This document shows, in pieces, positions 58,809 through 64,000 of a DNA stretch of 64,000 nt. How positions within the stretch are numbered: position 1 is the first letter of the stretch; each line of letters begins with the position of its first letter. A model generated the notes under the pieces. That model was not told the DNA's origin. It made no database searches and saw only the letters and a program-made list of their open reading frames with translations. Origin of the DNA: Limnohabitans sp. 103DPR2 (GTDB taxonomy: Bacteria; Pseudomonadota; Gammaproteobacteria; Burkholderiales; Burkholderiaceae_C); the NCBI RefSeq assembly GCF_001412575.1, contig NZ_CP011834.1:1426001-1490000 (forward strand), written 5' to 3'. The position numbers were made by a program, and so were the translations under genes.

Positions 58809-60986
58809 TCAGTGAGCGCCGGGGCTTTGACCGAAACTCTTGATGCCAGCGCGGATCAAGTCCGTATTGATGCCAAGGGCCCAAGCCGCAGCAGATGCCG
58901 CTAAGACTTCAATACACTGAAGGTGCTGGTTCTTGAACAATTTGTCGATGGCCGGCAGCTGGCGGTTGAGCGCTTCGATTTCCTGATCGCCTTGCGCCAG
59001 AACCAAATGGTTCTTGCGCCAAAACACCACGCGGCCGTTTTCGCTGCGATGTTGGACGATGAGCGGATTGTCTTCACTGCTGGCAAAGTAGGTGATTTCG
59101 CCGTCGCAATATTCAGCCAAGTTGGCCACTTCGCGATCGTCCGCATTCAAGACGGCCATGCCATGGGGCAGGACAACGTCCATTTGTGTGCGAACCACGT
59201 TGGGCATTTGTTCGTCGCTTTGGATGTACAAATCTTGCAGGCCTTCGGCTTTGGGCATGGAGGTAATGACACCCACTTGGCAGCGGTCATACGGCAGACC
59301 TTCAGACAAGAGATGCCGCGCCGAGGTTTCGAAGACAGCAGCTTGCACGGAGCGATTGATCAGCAGGCGCTGCGCTGAGTCCCAGGCCATGCCGCTTTGG
59401 CTTTGCAGGTTGCGTTGACCCAAGAACAGACCTTTGGCAGAAGCCAAGCCGGTTTGCATGCCTTGCAAGTGCAAGAGCCAAGCAATGAGGTGACTGGTGC
59501 CTGTGGTGTTGTCTTGGCCTATGACGCCCACCACCGGAATGCGCGGCTCGGAGTCGGCGGCAAACAGATGTGCGGCGATGGCCTGACCCACGGGTCGAGC
59601 AGAACCTGATGCAGGTTTTAAGTGCATTAACAAGCCCGGGCCAGCGTTGACTTCCACAATGGCGGCGCCTTGCGCTTTCATCGGTTTGGAAATGTCTTGG
59701 GCCACCAAGTCGACGCCTGCAATGTCAAGTCCCACGATGCGCGCAGCCAATGCAGCCAATTCAGCCACATCCGGGTGAACCAAGTCGGTGACGTCCATCG
59801 CCATGTTGCCGGTGCGCATGACCAACACATTGCGTCCCTTTTCGGGCACGCTGTCGCCGGTCAGACCTTGGCGTTGGAGTTCCAACACCGCGGTGGTGTG
59901 GTCTTTGAGTCGAATGGTGTCGAGGGGGAAATCTTCTTCTTCACCGCGACGTGGGTCGGAGTTGATTTGGATTTCGATGAGTTGCTCGACGGTGTGAACA
60001 CCATCGCCCACCACACTGGCAACTTCGCCTTTGTTGGCTGCAACCACCTTGCCGCCGACGACCAGCAAACGATGCTCGTCGCCCAAGATGTGTCGCTCGA
60101 CCAGCACGTCACTGCCTTCGGCTTCGGCCAAGTGATAGGCGGCTTCAACTTCAGCTTGTGTCCGCAGCTCGAGTGAAACGCCGCGGGCATGGTTGCCGTC
60201 AACGGGTTTGACGCACACGGGCAGGCCAATGTCTTGGGCGGCTTCCCAAGCCTCAGCGGGGGAAGACACATTTCGGCCTTCGGGGACGGGCACGCCGCAA
60301 TTGGCCAACAGGCTTTTGGTGAGGTCTTTGTCTTTGGAGACGCCCTCGGCAATGGCGCTGGTCTGGTCGGTTTCGGCCGTCCAAATGCGTCTTTGGTTGG
60401 CGCCGTAGCCCAATTGAACGAGGTTGCCATCGTTCAGGCGAATGGCTGGAATGTTGCGTTCGGCGGCTGCATCCACAATGCAGGCGGTGCTGGGGCCAAT
60501 GCACAAGCGATCGACCATTTGGGTGAGGTCGGCGATGACTTGTTTGACAGGGAAGGGGCGATTTTCGATGGCGGCCATGACCAGGTCGCGGGCCGCTTGG
60601 AGGGCTGCACGGCTGACGGTTTCGTTGCGCGTGCGAATGACCACTTTGTAGATGCCACGAGGACCCGCCTCACGGGCTTTGCCAAATCCGGTTTGCATGC
60701 CGGCGCGGTTTTGCAACTCAAGGGCCACGTGTTCCATGATGTGACCGGGCCATGTGCCTTCGGCCAAGCGTTGAAGGAATCCACCTCTTTCGCCAACGCT
60801 GCAACGGTGCTCAACCAGGCCAGGCAACATCTCTTGAAGTCGCTGGTTGAAGCCAGGCAGTGTGTTGGAAGGGCAATCTTCAAGGTCGCCAATGTCAATC
60901 CATGCTTCAATGACGGGGCGGTAAGTCCAAATGTTGGGACCCTTGAGATGGGTCATCCGTAAAAATTTGATGTCTTTAGAACTCAT
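58809..60986 (-). CDS. cphA': Second cyanophycin synthetase, Mur-ligase half degenerate
   Basis: 725 residues from ATG 60986. The N-terminal and ATP-grasp parts are conserved (KPVDGNHARGV, EVNAGPGLLMH). The Mur-ligase P-loop, GTNGKT in CphA, reads GQDNTTGT at 490-497 (59496-59519), losing the lysine; FETARGGLL becomes FETSARHLL at ~552-560; and the chain ends before the C-terminal Mur domain. It matches the cphA' genes of Ralstonia-type bacteria and functionally recalls cyanobacterial CphA2, which polymerises beta-aspartyl-arginine with one active site. A role in dipeptide recycling or as a partner of CphA is inferred. Confidence 0.9.
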   Translation of the reverse strand: MSSKDIKFLRMTHLKGPNIWTYRPVIEAWIDIGDLEDCPSNTLPGFNQRLQEMLPGLVEHRCSVGERGGFLQRLAEGTWPGHIMEHVALELQNRAGMQTGFGKAREAGPRGIYKVVIRTRNETVSRAALQAARDLVMAAIENRPFPVKQVIADLTQMVDRLCIGPSTACIVDAAAERNIPAIRLNDGNLVQLGYGANQRRIWTAETDQTSAIAEGVSKDKDLTKSLLANCGVPVPEGRNVSSPAEAWEAAQDIGLPVCVKPVDGNHARGVSLELRTQAEVEAAYHLAEAEGSDVLVERHILGDEHRLLVVGGKVVAANKGEVASVVGDGVHTVEQLIEIQINSDPRRGEEEDFPLDTIRLKDHTTAVLELQRQGLTGDSVPEKGRNVLVMRTGNMAMDVTDLVHPDVAELAALAARIVGLDIAGVDLVAQDISKPMKAQGAAIVEVNAGPGLLMHLKPASGSARPVGQAIAAHLFAADSEPRIPVVGVIGQDNTTGTSHLIAWLLHLQGMQTGLASAKGLFLGQRNLQSQSGMAWDSAQRLLINRSVQAAVFETSARHLLSEGLPYDRCQVGVITSMPKAEGLQDLYIQSDEQMPNVVRTQMDVVLPHGMAVLNADDREVANLAEYCDGEITYFASSEDNPLIVQHRSENGRVVFWRKNHLVLAQGDQEIEALNRQLPAIDKLFKNQHLQCIEVLAASAAAWALGINTDLIRAGIKSFGQSPGAH

Positions 60987-61051
60987 TTCCGTGGGCCTGA
61001 CGATTCTGAGCGAAGGCACGGAGCGATTCGTGTCCGGGGATACAATGACCG

Positions 61052-61069
61052 GCCAGTTGCAACACTGGC
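61052..61069. promoter_or_regulatory. Inverted repeat in the cyanophycin divergent region
   Basis: GCCAGT (61052-61057) and ACTGGC (61064-61069) flank TGCAAC. It lies in the 186-base spacer between the second synthetase and the ABC transporter, a good place for an operator controlling both. A TACAAT hexamer lies just upstream at 61041. No regulator gene is in the window. Confidence 0.35.
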
Positions 61070-61172
61070 AGTGATCGTCTGATAAACAAGGTGCATGGGC
61101 TGTGTCCTGGCCGCTTCTTTTGCTGTTTTTGTTTGCTGCCAACACATGTTGACTCTTGCTGTTTGAACTCTT

Positions 61173-63500
61173 ATGAACTCCAAAACCCATCCTCCCGCTG
61201 ATTTGCTGGGATTGCCTTTTTTCTGGCAGGAGGGCGTGTTGTCTCAAGTTCACCTTGGTGAAAACGTCCTAGCCTGGCTAGAGGTTGACCTGAATGCTGA
61301 ATTAAGGTTCAAAAAAAACCTGGTTATTTTGACCGATCAAAGGGTCATCTCGACTGACGATGCCCAAAAAAGTTGGAATTTCTACCCGCTGAGTCCCGAT
61401 TTGAGCTTGCGGGTGATGGATCACGCTGGGGTTGGCACCTTGGCTCTGCAGCAAGGCGCCCGTCGTTTGGCTGCTTGGCGCTTCACGCTCGGCCTTGAGG
61501 CTGCCGTGCTGCGTTGGAAGTTGCGCTTTGAAAATCAACAACAAAGTGTCCAAAGTGCCAGTTTTTTAGGCAAGTCGCTTCATGGTACAGACGATACGGG
61601 CCATCTTGAACCTGGCGTTGGTGCCATGCGCCATGTTTTGTGTCCCATATGCCAGAACGTGGTGGACGAGGCTGATGAAGAATGTCCGGTGTGCCTTGAA
61701 AAAGAGCAGGCACCGCCATCCACTTGGACGCTTTTCAAACTTTGGCGATTTGCCAGACCTTATCAGTGGCAGCTGCTGATGGGCTTTGTGCTGACCTTGG
61801 CGTCGACAGCCGCCACCTTGGTGCCTCCCTACCTCACCATGCCCTTGATGGACGATGTGCTCATTCCGTATCAAAACGGCAAGCCCATCGATCCTGTGAC
61901 GGTATCTTGGTACTTGTTGGGCCTGATGGGCTCAGCCTTGGTTGCGTGGGGTTTGGGTTGGATCAAAACCTACATTTTGGCGCTGGTGTCCGAGCGCATT
62001 GGCGCGGATTTGCGCACGACCACCTACCAGCATTTGTTGAAGCTGTCCCTTGAATATTTTGGCGGACGTCGCACGGGCGATTTGATTGCCCGCATCGGCA
62101 GTGAAACTGACCGGATCAATGTGTTTTTGTCATTGCACTTGCTGGACTTTGCCACCGATGTGTTGATGATCATGATGACCGCCATCATCTTGTTTTCCAT
62201 CAACCCCACCTTGGCGCTGGTGACTTTGCTGCCCTTGCCGTTCATTGGTTGGTTGATTCATGTGGTGCGCGAAAAACTTCGAACCGGTTTTGAAAAAATC
62301 GACCGCGTGTGGTCTGAAGTCACCAACGTGTTGGCCGATACCATCCCTGGCATTCGCGTGGTCAAAGCCTTTGCACAAGAGGACCGCGAAGCTCAGCGTT
62401 TCATCGACGCCAACAAACACAACTTGGCAGTGAACGATCGGCTGAACCGCGTGTGGTCGGTGTTCTCGCCCACGGTCACGCTGATGACCGAAATTGGTTT
62501 GCTGGTGGTCTGGGGCTTTGGCATTTGGTTGGTTTCCAAAGACCAGATCACGGTGGGTGTGCTCACAGCATTTTTGGCTTACATCGGGCGCTTTTACACC
62601 CGCTTGGATTCCATGAGTCGGATTGTGTCGACCACGCAAAAAGCCGCATCAGGTGCCAAACGCATTTTTGAAATTTTGGATCACGTGTCCAGTGTGCCAG
62701 AGCCTGTCAATCCAGTTGCCTTGCCCAAAGTCGAAGGGCGCATCACCCTCACGGATGCGAGCTTCCGCTATGGCAATCGTGCTGTGATCAAACAATTGAA
62801 TTTAGACATTCAACCTGGCGAAATGATTGGCTTGGTGGGGCACAGTGGTTCCGGCAAAAGCACCTTGGTCAATTTGATGTGCCGCTTTTACGATTTGTCT
62901 GAGGGCAGCATCGCCCTCGATGGTGTGGACATCAAGCAGCTGAAAGTGGCCGATTACCGCAGGCACATTGGCTTGGTGTTGCAAGAGCCTTTCTTGTTCT
63001 TTGGCACCATAGCCGACAACATTGCTTATGGTCTGCCCGACGCCACACGTGAGGACATCGTGGCTGCGGCGCGGGCAGCGCATGCCCATGAATTTATCTT
63101 GCGCATGCCGCAGGGTTACGACTCCTTAGTGGGTGAGCGAGGCCAAGGTTTATCGGGCGGTGAGCGTCAACGCATTTCGATTGCCCGAGCTTTGCTGATC
63201 AATCCGCGTATTTTGATTTTGGACGAAGCCACTTCGGCCGTGGACACTGAGACCGAAAAAGAAATTCAAAATGCGCTGGACAATTTGGTTCGCGGTCGCA
63301 CCACCATTGCCATCGCCCACCGTTTGTCCACCTTGCGAAAAGCAGATCGCTTGGTGGTCATGGACAAAGGACTCATTGTGGAAGAAGGCACACACGATGT
63401 GCTGATCGAAAGCAAAGGCGCTTACTGGCGCTTGTACGAAGCCCAGCAACGACAGGCCGAATCGGAAGGCGCTGTGTTGAGAGAGACGGTTACACCATGA
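61173..63500 (+). CDS. Cyanophycin-associated ABC transporter with PH-like and zinc-ribbon N-terminus
   Basis: 775 residues. Residues ~15-125 form a beta-rich PH-like domain; a zinc ribbon C157-x2-C160 / C171-x2-C174 follows; then a six-helix ABC exporter membrane domain (~185-490) and an ABC ATPase with GHSGSGKST (556-564), LSGGE (660-664), LILDE (681-685) and H716. This layout is that of exporters always found with cyanophycin genes and DUF1854. It probably exports or sorts a cyanophycin-derived peptide; export direction is typical for type IV ABC transporters. The zinc ribbon in a transporter is unusual. No Shine-Dalgarno is seen before the ATG. Confidence 0.92.
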   Translation: MNSKTHPPADLLGLPFFWQEGVLSQVHLGENVLAWLEVDLNAELRFKKNLVILTDQRVISTDDAQKSWNFYPLSPDLSLRVMDHAGVGTLALQQGARRLAAWRFTLGLEAAVLRWKLRFENQQQSVQSASFLGKSLHGTDDTGHLEPGVGAMRHVLCPICQNVVDEADEECPVCLEKEQAPPSTWTLFKLWRFARPYQWQLLMGFVLTLASTAATLVPPYLTMPLMDDVLIPYQNGKPIDPVTVSWYLLGLMGSALVAWGLGWIKTYILALVSERIGADLRTTTYQHLLKLSLEYFGGRRTGDLIARIGSETDRINVFLSLHLLDFATDVLMIMMTAIILFSINPTLALVTLLPLPFIGWLIHVVREKLRTGFEKIDRVWSEVTNVLADTIPGIRVVKAFAQEDREAQRFIDANKHNLAVNDRLNRVWSVFSPTVTLMTEIGLLVVWGFGIWLVSKDQITVGVLTAFLAYIGRFYTRLDSMSRIVSTTQKAASGAKRIFEILDHVSSVPEPVNPVALPKVEGRITLTDASFRYGNRAVIKQLNLDIQPGEMIGLVGHSGSGKSTLVNLMCRFYDLSEGSIALDGVDIKQLKVADYRRHIGLVLQEPFLFFGTIADNIAYGLPDATREDIVAAARAAHAHEFILRMPQGYDSLVGERGQGLSGGERQRISIARALLINPRILILDEATSAVDTETEKEIQNALDNLVRGRTTIAIAHRLSTLRKADRLVVMDKGLIVEEGTHDVLIESKGAYWRLYEAQQRQAESEGAVLRETVTP

Positions 63501-63973
63501 GCGACATGCTGAAGAACATTCAATTTGACCAAGGCCCTTCAGGTCGTTGGTTCTATGTCAGCGCCGAAGGCGTAAAGCACGACCATGTGATGGCGGTGCG
63601 TTCTTTCCCTGTGGCGGCACCTGAAGAGGGGGTTGCTTTGGTGGATGTGGATGGCAAAGAATTGCTGTGGATACCGCACCTGAATCAATTGTCAGAAGGT
63701 GTGCGTGCCAAGGTGTTGATGGCCATGACGCAACGCGAGTTCATGCCGCGAATTTTGAAATTGCATGGTGTGAGCAGTTTTGTGACACCCAGCACGTGGG
63801 ACATTGAAACTGATCGCGGCCCCACCACTTTGTTGTTAAAGGGTGAGGAAGACATTCGCCGACTGTCAGCCAGCGTATTGCTTGTAACCGATGGTCATGG
63901 CGTACAGTTTTTAATTCGAGACTTGGCCCAGATGGACCGGTTTTCTCGCAAACTGCTTGACCGATTCTTATGA
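63497..63973 (+). CDS. DUF1854 family protein, cyanophycin-associated
   Basis: 158 residues, start overlapping the transporter stop (ATGA). Soluble alpha/beta protein with FPVAAPEEGVALVDVDGKELLWI, REFMPRILKLHGVSSFVTPSTW and a DIRRLSASVLLVTDGHG stretch. DUF1854 has no known activity but is restricted to cyanophycin loci next to this transporter, so the two very likely act together. Beyond its stop, 63974-64000 has no recognisable start of another gene. Confidence 0.9.
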   Translation: MSDMLKNIQFDQGPSGRWFYVSAEGVKHDHVMAVRSFPVAAPEEGVALVDVDGKELLWIPHLNQLSEGVRAKVLMAMTQREFMPRILKLHGVSSFVTPSTWDIETDRGPTTLLLKGEEDIRRLSASVLLVTDGHGVQFLIRDLAQMDRFSRKLLDRFL

Positions 63974-64000
63974 TCTGCTGCGGCAGTCCGCGTGCACATC

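Noticed and set aside
58809..60986. Second cyanophycin synthetase as a pseudogene
   Set aside because: The frame is uninterrupted, the ATP-grasp half is conserved and the truncation is at a domain border, so specialisation is more likely than decay.
60987..61253. N-terminal extension of the second cyanophycin synthetase
   Set aside because: The extra 89 codons are Ser/Asn/Lys-rich, not conserved in type, and would cover the divergent promoter region and overlap the ABC transporter start.

Overview
The window is a dense, plasmid-free-looking stretch of chromosome from a betaproteobacterium, most likely a Comamonadaceae-type Burkholderiales (freshwater Limnohabitans/Rhodoferax-like relatives fit, but the genus cannot be fixed from the sequence alone). 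Support comes from the Bug-family receptor at the left edge, the gene orders xerD, pyrG-kdsA-eno-ftsB, dapA-bamC, DUF455/gamma-carbonic-anhydrase/hslO and etfBA-acyl-CoA dehydrogenase, and a two-gene cyanophycin synthetase locus with its own ABC transporter and DUF1854 partner. There are no rRNA or tRNA genes, insertion sequences, prophage genes or CRISPR arrays. No intergenic gap exceeds 300 bases.

Layout. 1-1574: end of a Bug receptor gene and xerD. 1661-8117: a tightly overlapping chain with a small secreted helical protein, an ECF sigma factor, a one-pass membrane protein (candidate anti-sigma), a PEBP-YHYH fusion lipoprotein, an unknown exported protein and two paralogous metallophosphoesterase lipoproteins. 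8122-10214: PLP amino-acid deaminase and DUF455 protein, facing right-pointing gamma-carbonic anhydrase and Hsp33. 11776-17255 (minus): nicotinamide riboside uptake and kinase (pnuC, nadR-like), ftsB, eno, kdsA, pyrG. 17334-28332: coaBC, dut, an FKBP isomerase, a ribosomal oxygenase, an Ala/Pro-rich lipoprotein, bamC-dapA, a methyltransferase and the topoisomerase IV genes parE-parC. 28402-29790: an orphan response regulator and a RidA protein.

29812-42078 holds a predicted amide-bond/peptide-modification system in two parts on either side of comEC: transglutaminase, fused ATP-grasp/alpha-E and transglutaminase/DUF2126 amidoligase (minus), then separate ATP-grasp and alpha-E proteins (plus). 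42129-46347 carries an orphan ABC ATPase with an altered Walker B, a Trp-rich small protein, MltB, a histone-deacetylase-family hydrolase and an MscS channel. 46382-50226 is a TRAP transporter with a serine hydrolase; a clear intrinsic terminator lies between dctP and dctQ. 50492-55037 is etfBA, an acyl-CoA dehydrogenase and a nitronate monooxygenase, preceded by a 24-bp near-palindrome. 55055-56170 is an acyltransferase. 56167-63973 is the cyanophycin locus: cphA and a second synthetase (minus), and divergently the zinc-ribbon ABC transporter plus DUF1854 protein.

The most notable material: (i) the second cyanophycin synthetase keeps its ATP-grasp half but has lost the Mur-ligase P-loop and the C-terminal Mur domain; (ii) the two-part amidoligase/transglutaminase system; (iii) the sigma-factor-linked surface lipoprotein operon; (iv) likely RNA-level control elements at 20843-20939, 49125-49196 and 29294-29331.
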